Shown: in pieces, positions 10,690-21,094 of the stretch
How the letters are laid out: every line of letters begins with the position of its first letter
Position numbering within the stretch: position 1 is the first letter of the stretch
DNA from: Chelydra serpentina
Taxonomy: Eukaryota; Chordata; Testudines; Chelydridae
Assembly: GCA_037349315.1 (NCBI GenBank)
Contig: JBAIAC010000021.1
Coordinates: 2,604,001 to 2,668,000, forward strand
DNA length: 64,000 bases
Direction: 5' to 3'
Translations under genes and position numbers: made by a program
The notes under the pieces: generated by a model
The model's database searches: none
Seen by the model: only the letters and a program-made list of their open reading frames with translations
What the model was told of the DNA's origin: nothing

Positions 10690-11420
10690 AGCTCTGGAGG
10701 TCCCTGGCTGAATCCCCAACACACTGGCCGATGGGGCCGTCACAGAAGGAACCTCCCACCCCCACCGGTACCCACGGGCTCAGTGCAGCCTCCCCCCGCG
10801 CCTCCCATCGCCAGTGTGTGCAGCGGCCCCAGCCCGGCCCCGAACCCGGCTCCCGAGCAGGCTGGTCCCAGCCCCAGGAGCAGGGGCCGGAGGAACTGTC
10901 CGAAAGGACCTGCCCCCAGCCCGCCTCCAGCCCCGGCCGGTGCCGGCTCTGCGGGAACGGGGAAGAACCGGGCACCCCCGTAGCACCTCCCCGGGGCAGG
11001 GACCCGCCTGCCCCATTAGCGGGGGAGCGGAGGGGGGGGTCTCGGTCGGTCTCTCGCGGGCTGGGGCGCGGACCCTGCCGGGCTCCGCTGCACAAACCGG
11101 CCCCCGGGGGGTCTCTCCGGTCCCGGGCGCGGTTCGGCTCCGCCCCCAGCAGCTTCCTCCCCAGGCCGCGATTTGCAGCCTCTGCGGCTGTTTCCCTCCC
11201 TCCGCGGGCCCCGCTCACCGCCCCGGCGCTGGGGCTGCAGCCTGCAGAGGGGGCTCGCTCCCGCACGCGCCGCTCAGCCGGGCTCGGCTCCCAGGTCTCC
11301 GCGGCTGGCACGAGAAGGTCCCTCCCTGAGCCCGGCCCCCGCCCCCGCAGTAATTCCTGGGCGTGTCTAGGATGTGGAGGACTCTGAGCTCGGTGGGTTT
11401 AACCCTTAATCATCTCGGTA
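10690..11420 (-). promoter_or_regulatory. CpG-rich promoter and candidate 5' UTR exon, ZNF copy 1
   Basis: About 700 bp of dense GC with many CpG dinucleotides, unlike the AT-rich surroundings, 1 to 1.7 kb upstream of the KRAB exon. On the minus strand a strong donor GGCG|GTGAGC ends a candidate non-coding exon at 11219. Splicing to the KRAB exon would place GCG before the ATG, giving G at -3. The transcription start is not defined by sequence. Long open frames here are GC artefacts. Confidence 0.7.
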
Positions 11421-12446
11421 GGGGGAGCGAGTTGCAGAGGAGCCACTAGGGGAGAGGCGAGGTGAAGTTGTCGGTGGCTGAGTCCCATCCCTTATGCAAA
11501 GGCGGGTATTGGACCAATGTTATCGTGGGGGTGCTGGACACCCTGTGTAGGGTGGAAACCACTTCAAACCGGGGGTGCCGCTGCACCTGCACCCCCAGCA
11601 CCCTGAGTTCCAGCCCCCTGTTCAAAGAACATTTCTTAGTAATTCGTTAGCGGGTGAGATGCCTTTTCCAACATTTCACCATAAGAAATATGGGTTGAGA
11701 TTCATAACAGTGTCTATTAGTAAATTCATAGATTCTTTAATAATTTTTCCGATCTGGAACTGGGATGTGAGTGGCTGTAACTAATAAAATACTTTTTGGG
11801 ATATTCTAAATGCCATAAAGATGAGAGAAGATCATTCCCAGAGGTGAAATTAGTTTCTGGGCTACACTCTGCTAAATATCATACCTGAGTTTCTATTTGA
11901 CAGTAGTCATACCACAGGCATGAAAAAAAAATCAACCAAAAGCAATGGTCAACCAAATTATGGCAGATCCAGATGTAATGTTTTTACGTAGTTTATATGG
12001 AAACAGTTACCATTTAAGAAGGTTGTAGGGCTAACCCTCCTTTGTTCTTAACAAATTAAGAACAGGGAAAATGGCTACATTTATCAGAATTTATTTCATA
12101 GCTGTATAAATATCTAAAATGTTATAATTAGTGTCACATCTTTTGCATGGTGCACAATAAAAATTATATGAAGAAACTATCAGACACAATTGGCCCCCAA
12201 AAATATGTTTATTATTTATATACAAACATACAAGACCTAGGTTAGTGCACACTGTGGTCAGACTGATTTCAGATGGCTTCTAAAACATGCACGACAGTAA
12301 GTACCAGCAGAGGGCTCACTAACAATTTAAAGGGATATTACAACCCTATTCCCACACACACTACCACTAGTTAAACCAGTCTTAAATGTTGCTGTGAGAG
12401 TTGCACAGTAGTAGTCTGGCTTACTGCGCTTTACTTTTCAAGTTAC
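11421..12446. other. 5' flank of ZNF copy 1, no gene seen
   Basis: A CCAAT motif at about 11515 lies some 100 bp upstream of the CpG-rich block. The rest is AT-rich and holds no conserved ORF or recognisable element; homologous stretches are 27000-28020 and 46280-47295. Confidence 0.4.
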
Positions 12447-12449
12447 TTA

Positions 12450-12746
12450 GGGCTGGTCTACACTAGCCCCCAAGTTCGAAGTAAGATACGCAATTTCAGC
12501 TACGTGCATAAAATAGCTGAAGTCGAAGTATCTTATTTCAAACTTAAAAGTACTTACCCCTGGTCCACACAGCGGTGCGCAGGCTCCCCCGTCGACTGCG
12601 CCTGCTCCGTTCGCAGAGCAGGATTACCGGCGTTGACGGGGGAGCACTGCCTGGTTCGATTTATCCCGTCTAGACAAGACGGGATAAATCGAACCCAGAA
12701 GATCGATCCGACGCCTCCGACGCAGTGGGTAAGTGTAGACTAGCCC
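12450..12746. mobile_element. Harbinger-type MITE A, copy 1
   Basis: Inverted ends GGGCTGGTCTACACTAGCCC and, at the right, its counterpart AAGTGTAGACTAGCCC. It is flanked by TTA on both sides (12447-12449 and 12747-12749), the 3-bp target typical of PIF/Harbinger. An internal hairpin has 19-bp arms (GGTTCGATTTATCCCGTCT and complement) around a loop of AGACA. No coding capacity. Confidence 0.82.
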
Positions 12747-13079
12747 TTAGGGAACTCTTCATCTGTGCTGGAATATCTCTCCACTTCCTTTCCTTTTAAA
12801 TTCCAGAATTCCGTCACAGAAATGCTAACTCTCCGTTTGATCAAGATTTTGGAAATGAACAAAATGGATCCCAGTGTTGTATGTTAACCTAACAGTTTTG
12901 TGCCTGTAATGGCAGCACCTTTTCTTTAATAAGTGTTAATGTTTATTCAAATCACTTTCATGTTCTCTACTGAACTAATCAATATTTGGAACACTATTTT
13001 TAATATTAAATCTTATATCCGAGTTACATGGAAAGGAGTTAAAGAAAGGGAAGGCGAAGGATTTATCTGCCCTAGGGAT

Positions 13080-13095
13080 ATTTCTTTTTCTAAAG
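13080..13095. other. Empty target site of the Penelope-like element
   Basis: TTCTTTTTCTAAAGAG is uninterrupted here. In copies 2 and 3 the 12-bp TCTTTTTCTAAA is duplicated around a 3,374-bp insertion. This is the pre-insertion state. Confidence 0.92.
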
Positions 13096-13110
13096 AGTCA
13101 ATGCACATAT

Positions 13111-13301
13111 CATAGAATATCAGGGTTGGAAGGGACCTTAGGAGGCCATCTAGTCCAACCCCCTGCTCAAAGCAGGACCAATCCCCAATTTTTTTATTTT
13201 ATTTTTTTTCCCAGATCCCTAAATGGCCCCCTCAAGGATTGAACTCACAACCCTGGGTTTAGCAGGCCAATGCTCAAACCACTGAGCTATCCCTCCCCTC
13301 C
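13111..13301 (-). mobile_element. tRNA-derived SINE with CR1 tail, copy 1
   Basis: Read on the minus strand it starts with a tRNA-like head carrying an A box (TAGCTCAGTGGT) and B box (GAGTTCAATCC). It ends in a tail that repeats the 3' UTR of the CR1 at 1201-2924 (GGTTGGACTAGATGACCTCC type) and a terminal ATTCTATG. This head-plus-CR1-tail design is that of turtle SINEs mobilised by CR1. It is not a tRNA gene. Confidence 0.88.
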
Positions 13302-13860
13302 ATAGCTGAAAAAATGCAGTACAGTTCTTTAATGTAACACCCCAAATGCATTTTGGTTTCTCTCAACTTACTTGCCATCATGCACAGAAATCGCTGGTGG
13401 AAACAGCTGAGGGTCCCATTTTAGAATTTTTCTGTGATTGGACTTAACCTCCAGTGTCATGAATAAGATGCATGGTTCACCATTAATGAGATGACATTTA
13501 CACAATTGATATATGTTGCACCTGTTCACTTTAAAATAAGCAAAAAAGCTGCTAGTTACTCTACGACAAATATTTTAACTAACCAATTCCTGCTTTTTTT
13601 GTTAGTGCTGAACACTAGTGACACCTATATTTACTCATTCCTAAGGGATTTTAATATAAGACGCCAATTTGTGCAGAAGGGAATTTTCTTCACCAATTAC
13701 TGCAGAGAATTCCCTCATAATTTGATGCTGTCTGCCTCTCCATAAAAAGTTATCCTTATCTGTGATTTTGACACAACCAACTACTGCACCAAACATCCAC
13801 ATGGAGGGGGAATGTTAGTAAAGGTGATTGTGCAGAAAGGTCAGGAAATGGCTTCCAAAA

Positions 13861-14155
13861 TTCATAGCTATTAAGGCCAGAAGAGACCAGTCAATCATCT
13901 AGATCATCTGCATGACACAGGCCATGACATTGCGATGTATTACCCCAATATGGAGCCCAACAGCATGTATTTAGCTAAAGCATCTTCCATAAAGTTCTCC
14001 TGACAGGTTTTGAAGACATTGGGAGCTGGAGTATCCATCATTTCCCTTGGGAGTTTGTCCCAATGCTTGATCACTCTCACGGTAGAAAATTTGTTCTTAT
14101 TTTCAGTTTGAATTAATCTTTCTTTCACTTCCAGACATTGGGTTTTTTTCTGCCT
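13861..14155 (-). mobile_element. Old CR1 3' fragment, copy 1
   Basis: On the minus strand it encodes RVIKHWDKLPREMMDTP, a decayed match to the CR1 ORF2 C-terminus ([17 protein letters not shown]) of the element at 1201-2924. It then runs into a 3' UTR ending in CTATGAAT-like sequence. It is shared by copies 1 to 3. Confidence 0.72.
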
Positions 14156-14159
14156 TTGT

Positions 14160-14740
14160 AGAAGGAATATTTCAAGGGGGGGAGAAAGTAGGTTTTCAGG
14201 CACTGATCCTGAATACAAATGTTTATTAGCCAAGCCACTTTATGTGGGAGCCATTCCCCCACCCCCCTCCTCCGCATATAGGGCTGTATTTATTTCCCAA
14301 CCCCAGGTCCAACTGCCATAACTGACACTTTGGAATGACCCATTCTCCTACCTCCCCCACCATAATACAGGGTTACTGTTACCCCCAAAATGGCTTTTGC
14401 GGGCACTTTTTTATAACCTATTTCCCCCTTAGTCTGTTATTCGTGAGGTAAAAGTTCCTCGGGCTGTTAAGGAAACACTAAAGGACACGGCTATAACCTT
14501 CTGATAATGTAATTGACACAGGCAGTATTCTTTCCAAAACCAAGTATCTGATTGATATAACTAATAATCCCCAATAAAGTGTATCCTAAAACTCCTAAAT
14601 AAGGCACAAAATCCCAAAGACACAAATACCACTTGTAAATTAAAGAGCACTTAAACTACAATAGCATTTAGTTCAAATGATTCTAAGCAAAGCAATTCAT
14701 TGCAAGTAGTCAGTTTGCAACAAATTGCTGACAACAGATC
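14160..14740. other. AT-rich intergenic stretch, no gene seen
   Basis: Contains a C-rich run near 14255-14275, expanded in copies 2 and 3. Nothing else is recognised. Confidence 0.4.
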
Positions 14741-15235
14741 TTAAATTACTTTAAAGTTTATATATCTACACACTGGTGCCGCATGGGGGTCGCACGGAGA
14801 GCCACCCGAGAGCTGCCCCTGGCCCACTGCCTGAGCTTCAGGGATGTGCAGAGCACACAGCCGCATGGCCGCGCTGCCCAGCCCACTCCCAGAGCCTGCT
14901 CCTACACCGGCCCCCGGCCTGAGCTCTGGGGTGGGACCGGCAAGTGCACACAGCTGTGTAGCTGAGCAGCCTGGCCCAGCGATGGAGCTCAGGGGCCGGA
15001 GTTGGGATACCTCCCAGGCCCCTGGTAAAGTAGGATGGGGCCAGGAGGGGAGGGGAAGGGCCAGATGGGGAAAGTGTGGGCGTCCTGGGTTAGGGATGGG
15101 GTGGGGAGGAGTCACGTGGGGAGATCCTGGCCCCCAGGCTAAGGGTGAGGCGGGGAGGGGACATGTGGGGAGGTCACGTGGCCCCCTTAGGGTGGTGGCC
15201 CTTTAGCCTCCCCACTAGCTGCTGCTGTAAGTATA
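14741..15235. repeat. GC-rich repetitive block, copy 1
   Basis: GC-rich DNA with short internal direct repeats such as GGGGAGGTCACGTGG and GGAGTCACGTGGGGAG. It is probably part of an unclassified repeat. Open frames on both strands follow from base composition. Homologues lie at 33650-34150 and 52934-53430. Confidence 0.4.
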
Positions 15236-15241
15236 CTTAAA

Positions 15242-15262
15242 ACACACACACACACACACACA
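15242..15262. repeat. (CA)n microsatellite, copy 1
   Basis: About ten CA units. In copies 2 and 3 the tract is followed by about 347 bp missing here. Confidence 0.9.
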
Positions 15263-15329
15263 AGGTGTGACCAGGACGAGCGGCTTCCAATCAGCTAATG
15301 GTTTAACTGACTGACCATCCGTCACCCCT

Positions 15330-15700
15330 CACTGCGCCTGCCCCATAGTGGCGGATCTCGCACGTGCTCCCGGTTCTCCTTCACCCCCGAGCTGTGACTC
15401 TGCACAGACACGGCCACACACACTTGGCTCTTTGCCAGCAGCCAGCGCAACTTTTTTTCCCCCTTTTTTCTGCAGAAATCCAAAGTTCTCACTGAGCCGG
15501 CTCAGGGCCCGCAGCAGCCGCCGCAGGGCGGAGTGACGTCTCCTTACTCAGAGCGGAGACCAGACCTACAACGCCGGGACTGGAGAATCGTCTCTAGTGA
15601 CACCATGTTTACTCCCTTCGCCCGCCCCAGCCACCCCCATGGGCAGGAGAACAGGGAACTGCCCGCCTGGCCTGGGGAGGGACCATTCGCACCCTGACAT
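15330..15700. promoter_or_regulatory. Second GC-rich block with CRE-like site, copy 1
   Basis: CpG-containing block (CGCACGTGCTCCCGG, GCAGCCGCCGCAGGGCGG) holding TGACGTC near 15534, the core of a cAMP-response element, plus a polypyrimidine tract ending in TGCAG. It is well conserved in copies 2 and 3, about 4 kb upstream of the zinc-finger promoter. It might be an alternative promoter, a remnant of one, or a repeat. Confidence 0.35.
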
Positions 15701-17552
15701 GGGGGGGATGGCAAATAACGTAAGGGCAAAGATTTTTCTTGACATTCCTGACAGCAAAAGAAAAACAAAAATGAAATGGGCTCCCCCGTGACTGTATCGC
15801 CCCTGCTCCCGCCACCAGCGAGATGGTTCCATCCAGCGCAGAGCCAAGCACTAAACTCCCAGCTCATGGAACGAACCATTTCCCTATTGGGAGGGGGAGC
15901 TCTCATGCAGCATAAAATGCCAAAGGTTCAAAACTGGCCTGTTTCATTTTCTTCCTCTAAATGTTTAAATTCAAATCCTTTAAAAGTTTTCTCTTCTCTT
16001 TAGTGACAGGGGTAGTATTTACCAAATCAATAGGTTTGAAAATATTCATAGGGATCCCTCCCCCCATCCAGCGGAGAATGGGCCCTGCCAAAGTGGCAGT
16101 TATGGTAGTTAGACAGACCCCTCCCCTGGCCTGGCGGGACTTTAAACTCTTCACCCTATGGCAGGGTGGGGGTTAATTGGGTCTGTCTGTCCTGTCTGCA
16201 CTGGGGCAAGTGGGCGGGGTGATCCTGTAGCGAGTTAAGGGCTGAGGAGGGGGAATCCTCAATCTACAGGGGAAAGCCCAGGCTGGTCAGGGGGGCTGAT
16301 CCCCCTCACCCTCTGAGGGGGCACTTAGCGGTGGAGAAGACGACAATAATGTTCAGCCCATTATGAGTTTTCAAATCATACTTCAAAAGGCATACTTTGT
16401 ACAAAGGTGATCATTATCCTGATAAGGGGTGAACATAGAGGTACAGACTGTCACACTAATACGGAAAGGTAAGTATGTACCGACTCTGGAGAAATGTTTT
16501 GCACCAGATACCTCTTCACTCTGTTCCAAACGATGAGCTCAGTTTTGCTCATATTTGTATTCTCCTCATTTAGAAGACAGAAAATTCCAGATTCCGCAGA
16601 CTTTACACACCTTTTCTCATCTAATTATGAACACAAGAGTTTAGCTGGTATTAGACCATAGCACACAAGTAGCATAAAACCATAGAAATATTTGCACCAA
16701 ATGTACCTAGCACACAGTTCATATTTGACAAACCTTAACAGAACATACATCTTGCATCTGACAGATGTCGCATATACTATGAACAAAGGTTAAAACAATT
16801 GAACTACTAGTAAATTTGTACAATAAAGCTTAACATGAGCAGAGTATTCTGGATTATTTTAACTAGTTTAGAGTTCTAACACCCCCATTTCTTGAGTAGA
16901 AATAATGTTTTAAAGCTGATTACAACCGAGCTGAACTGCAGCTGGCATAACCAGCTCCAGAAAGAAAGGCAAGATGGCTGCTTCTCCCCAACAACATCTC
17001 CCAAGAGTGACTGGAACGTAACAAAGTCAGCACTGCAGGGAAGATTGCAGATCTTCACTTACACACATGGCAGTGCTGCCATTTCAGACTACTACTTCTC
17101 TTATATTATTTTATTCCCTCCAAGAACAATGAGACAACAGTGACAAAGTCCCATCTCATCATCGCCCTCTGACAGAGAGGAATGGCCACAGGTTACCCCA
17201 GCTTGAGGAATGGGGAGACAACGACCCGGTACTGCTGCTCAGTTTGATCTGTGGATGTCGCTGGGATTAGTTTCGCTCCCTCTCTATTCCGGAATCTCTC
17301 TCCTGAAACAATGTTCTCTGGGCTGCCTGATCCCTTGCAGGATCCCACCTATCCCTACCCTGTGACCCCTGGCTGTTTCATATCCATGTCACACTCTGTG
17401 TTAGGACTGCAACTCCACAAGTTGGTTACAGAAAGCACCTACAACAAGCAGCAAACCCGAGTCCCAGTCTGCAAAGCAGAGCAAACTTGCCCAGAGAGAT
17501 TTTCCTGCACTCCTTGCCACTTGGTGTCAAGGCTGAGATCCAGGTACATGTC
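15701..17552. other. Intergenic DNA between ZNF copies 1 and 2, no gene seen
   Basis: Moderately AT-rich with no ORF supported by conservation. Homologous stretches are 35000-36835 and 54240-56079. A poly-A run of about 18 marks the copy-2 version near 35020. Confidence 0.4.
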
Positions 17553-17796
17553 AGGGCTTGTCTACATTACCGCGCGGGGTCGATCTAATATGCCACAACT
17601 TCAACTACATGAATAGCGTAGCTAAAGTCGACGTAGTTAGATCTACTTACCGCAGTGAAGACACCGCGGTAAGTCGATAGCTGATGCTCTCCCATTCAAC
17701 TGCGCTTGCGCTCCTCGTTCTAGGGGAGTACCAGTGTCAACCCCCGCTGTATCGATTGCTCCCCACCAATCCGGTGGGTAGTATAGACAAGACCTA
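17553..17796. mobile_element. MITE C at the copy 1/2 phase point
   Basis: Left end AGGGCTTGTCTACATTACC and right end GGGTAGTATAGACAAGACCT form an inverted pair. The interior contains GTCGACGTAGTTAGATC and CCGCGGTAAGTCGATAG, internal CpG-rich motifs. No ORF. The chosen phase of the duplication falls inside it only because the window happens to begin there. Confidence 0.7.
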
Positions 17797-17803
17797 AGTA
17801 TTA

Positions 17804-18067
17804 GGGCTAATGTACACTAGAAGTGCTACAGTTCCCACTAGTGTTCAAGACACCAAGGTAGCATTCAAGACGCTCTAACCAAATGGGAGAGAGCTCCCTG
17901 TCAGCATAACACCTCTACCTCCCTCAGAGGTGGTAGCTATGTTGGCAGGGAAACTCTCCCATCAACATAGCTCAGTTTACACCAGTGCTTAGGATGGTAT
18001 ATTTTACACCACACCGGGATGTGGATGAGTGTTCTGGTAAGTTATAAGTTCTATTGTACACAAGCCC
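17804..18067. mobile_element. MITE B, copy 2
   Basis: Homologue of 81-344, about 98 per cent similar by eye, with the same ends. Confidence 0.65.
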
Positions 18068-18177
18068 TAGATGGCATTCAAGTGCCACTAACTCATCCAG
18101 GAACACAAATCTGAGTTGTATATAAACAAAAAAAAGCCATTATAATAGCAAGTAACTGACATCTATCATCCCCGCCC

Positions 18178-18402
18178 TTACCTTTTTTCTGGTGTATGAC
18201 TTCTGATGGCACAATGAATTAGATGATGGGTAAATGATGTAGTCATGCTCATCGTGATAGCAGCATCCACAGATGTCAAGCATCTGCATGTGCCATCAAG
18301 ATGATAAAGAAGGCAGTCCATAACCAAACGGCAGGCTGCTTGTTGACCCTGTAACTCCAATTTCCAACCTTCTGGTCCTACCTGGCATTGCTTGCTTGAC
18401 AA
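18178..18402 (-). other. Conserved 74-codon ORF, copy 2
   Basis: Same length and end as at 455-679 with few substitutions (start SSKQ instead of SGKQ, ITMSMT instead of ITISVT). Function unknown. Confidence 0.3.
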
Positions 18403-18980
18403 TTAGGTGTGAAGACAGGGCCCTGGCTGCATTATGCATGAGGCTTGCTTCATAATTTTATCTCAAAGCCAAATCAAAACAACCTTCCTTTTGATTCAGT
18501 ACTATGAGGGGCACACAGGGGATCTCACAGCCTTTCATTAACTCAGGAGACGAAAGTTCCTTTTCAGTGTCTGCCAGTATCTTTACCCATTATTCCTTTT
18601 TCCAAACAGAAACATCCCAGAAGAAATAAAATAATTAATTCAATTTGTAGAGCCTGAGAGGAACGGAGCCACAGTGAAGAAATGGCTTGGGAGAAACCAG
18701 GACCTCCAAAGTGCAGTCTTGGCTCCAGTCATCTCTCTCTTAGCTGCAGCCCATAATGCCCAAAATAGAATATTTCAGTACCTCTAGGGTTAAATATTCA
18801 CATCTCCAGGACCATAAAAATTATTTTAACAAACTGAGCACCTAAACTCATGTCTGCTTAGTGAAAGGGTGGGAACATTATAGAGTGAAAGCAAGTTCTC
18901 TCTCTTTTACAGACTTTGGGAACAGGGTGAAGTAAGAGATTGAAGAGGTGCCCTCCATCGAACACAAGGGTCAGGAGTCT

Positions 18981-20419
18981 CTATTCTGAGTGGGTGCTCT
19001 GGTGTTTAGTAAGATGTGATGAGCGAGCAAAGCGCTTCCCACACTGAGCGCAGGAATATGGTCGCTCTCCTGGGTGAGTTCTCCGATGCTGAGTAAGAGA
19101 TGATGAGCGAGCAAAGTGCATCCCACACTGAATGCAGGAATATGGTCGCTCTCCTGAATGGATTTTCAGATGTTCAGTGAGAGATGATGAGTGAGCAAAG
19201 CACTTCCCACACTGAGTACAGGGATAGGGTCGCTCTCCTGAATGGATTCTCAGGTGGTTGGTGAGGCCTGACAATTGGGTGAAACTTTTCCCGCACTCAG
19301 TGCAGCAATAGGGTTTCTCTCCAGTGTGGATTCTCTGGTGGTTTTTGAGATGATCTTTAGACACAAAGCCTTTTCCACAGTCAGTGCAGTAATGGAGTTT
19401 CCCAGTGTGCACTCCCTGGTGTCTAGCGAGACTGTCTCGATAACGGAATAATTTCCCACATTCAGCACAGCGATGGAGAGTCCCCACATTATGGGTTTCC
19501 TGGTGTCTCCTGAGAGTTTGAGGGAGACTGAATTTTTTCCCACACTCAGCACAGCAATAGGGCTGCTCCCCAGTGTGAATACTCTGATGTCTGATCAGAT
19601 GTTCTCGTTGGGAAAAAAATTTCCCACACTCATGGCACAAGAAGGGTCTCTCTTTGCTGTGGATTTTCAGGTGTCTAGTAAGACCTGATGAAACTTTGAA
19701 ACCTTTCCCACATTGGTTACAGCGATGGGGTCTCTTTTCTGAGTGGATTGCCTGATGATTACGAAATGTTGAGGAATCCATAAATCGCTTTCCACACTCA
19801 GGGCAGGCATAGGGTCTCTCTCCTGAGTGGACTCTCTTGTGGACGTTAAGAGCGGATATATAGAAGAATCTTTTTCCACACTCGGCACAGCAATAGGGTC
19901 TCTCTCCCGTATGTATTCTCTGGTGGACAATGAGAAATGATAACTTGTAGAATATCTTCCCACATTCAGAGCAGGGATGGTCTCTCTTCTTTCTGTGAAC
20001 TTTCCCATGTGCTCTGAACTCCTTCTTTCTCCTGAAGCTCTCCCCACACTCACTACAGTGATACAGTTCCTGTCTCCTATGAACCATCCAGTGGTGGCTT
20101 ATCAGATCTCTCTGCACCTTGAATTCTTCTCTGCACACACGGCAGGTAAATAGGCTCTTTCTGGGCTCAGATTTTCCCTCTGCAGGAGGCTTTAGATATG
20201 GCCTGGATCTCCTCTGATGGCCTCTTGAGGTTGCTGGCTCGTTCCTGATCAGATTTTTCCTCTGCCTTTGTGGCCTGACCTGCCTCTTGTGGTGTCTTCC
20301 CCTCTCAGTTTTCCGGGAATGATTTTCTCCTGATGTCCCTGGGAAAGGCCTGAGTGGCTGCAGGTTGCCAGGCCCTTCCGCAGGAGTCTGCCCCTCAGCC
20401 CTGCTCAGGCTCCTCGCCC
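18981..20419 (-). CDS. KRAB zinc-finger protein, copy 2: 14-finger exon (exon 4)
   Basis: Joins with 25198-25324, 23468-23581 and 21005-21094 to give 589 aa. The 14-finger layout is the same as copy 1. Contact residues (-1/2/3/6) that separate it from copy 1 are finger 3 KSFV, finger 6 VSGR, finger 7 QEHR, finger 9 YDSR, finger 10 SDHN and finger 14 RSHK. Compared with copy 3 only two residues differ (R or K in the linker after finger 2; F or I just before the finger 7 helix), neither at a base-contact position. The 3' flank is free of the CR1 that follows copy 1. Confidence 0.92.
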
Positions 20420-21004
20420 CTGCTTGGTGGGGAAGAGAATCCAGATGTTATTTCTTGTGCTGCTCACAAAGGGAAACCACTAATATTCCCAGCAGGGGGA
20501 TGTGCTTGAGAAAGCTCCACACTCTTCCCCTCAGAACAGGGCTGACCCTCAGCATTCGAGTGGAAGAGGCCAAACTTCCAGGGCCCCAGCACTGGGGAAG
20601 GAGAATAAGGTCAGTGTCTCAGAGGCCCTGATAATAGCCCTCAAAGTAAATATGAAAATCAGCCCCCACAATTCTCTCCCTATTCTGAGGCCCATCACCA
20701 CACACCAGCAGTGACACCCCTTTCCCGAGGGACGCACAGGGAACACTCACACTGTAATGGGATGTTCTATGGAACATCCATGGTCTATGGAAAATGGGGG
20801 AGGGGGAGAGACTGGGGGAATCTGCGTAAGGGGAGAGATGGAGTTTCTAAGGGGATATCAGGGTGAGGAGTTGTAGCACTTCTCATGTTTGGGCTGCAAT
20901 CCCTAATGTAATACTCTGGGAGGGGAGAGTTTCCAGCTGATGGACGATTCCTGAAATGAGCTCTCTGGCTCCCACTGGTGCAAAGGGCAGAGCTGGTTCC
21001 CTAC

Positions 21005-21094
21005 CTGCTCCAGGGGAAGAGCTTTGTGTGAGGAAGAAGCCCAAGGAGCTTTCAATTGCTGACCAGTCCCAGGTCTCTTCTGCATCTGGAAAAT
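21005..21094 (-). CDS. KRAB-ZNF copy 2, exon 3 (acidic linker)
   Basis: Sites and sequence as in copy 1, with no coding change seen. Phase 1 at both ends. Confidence 0.7.

Larger units (their letters stand above)
1..17723. repeat. Tandem segmental duplication, copy 1
   Basis: Base 1 matches bases 17724, 37005 and 56250, and similarity then continues through the whole copy. This copy lacks the Penelope-like element of copies 2 and 3. It has two private CR1 insertions (1201-2924 and 5428-5919) and a private deletion of about 347 bp next to the CA repeat near 15262. The start point is only the window edge; the true duplication breakpoint is not identifiable because the array is already in phase at base 1. 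Confidence 0.95.

Noticed and set aside
10731..11387. Long overlapping open frames on both strands of the CpG-rich block (also 26348-26905 and 45633-46238)
   Set aside because: Composition effect in GC-rich DNA: several frames are open at once, and lengths change with indels between copies.
13240..13301. Possible tRNA gene on the minus strand
   Set aside because: A and B boxes exist, but the sequence continues into a CR1 tail and recurs in every copy: it is a SINE head.
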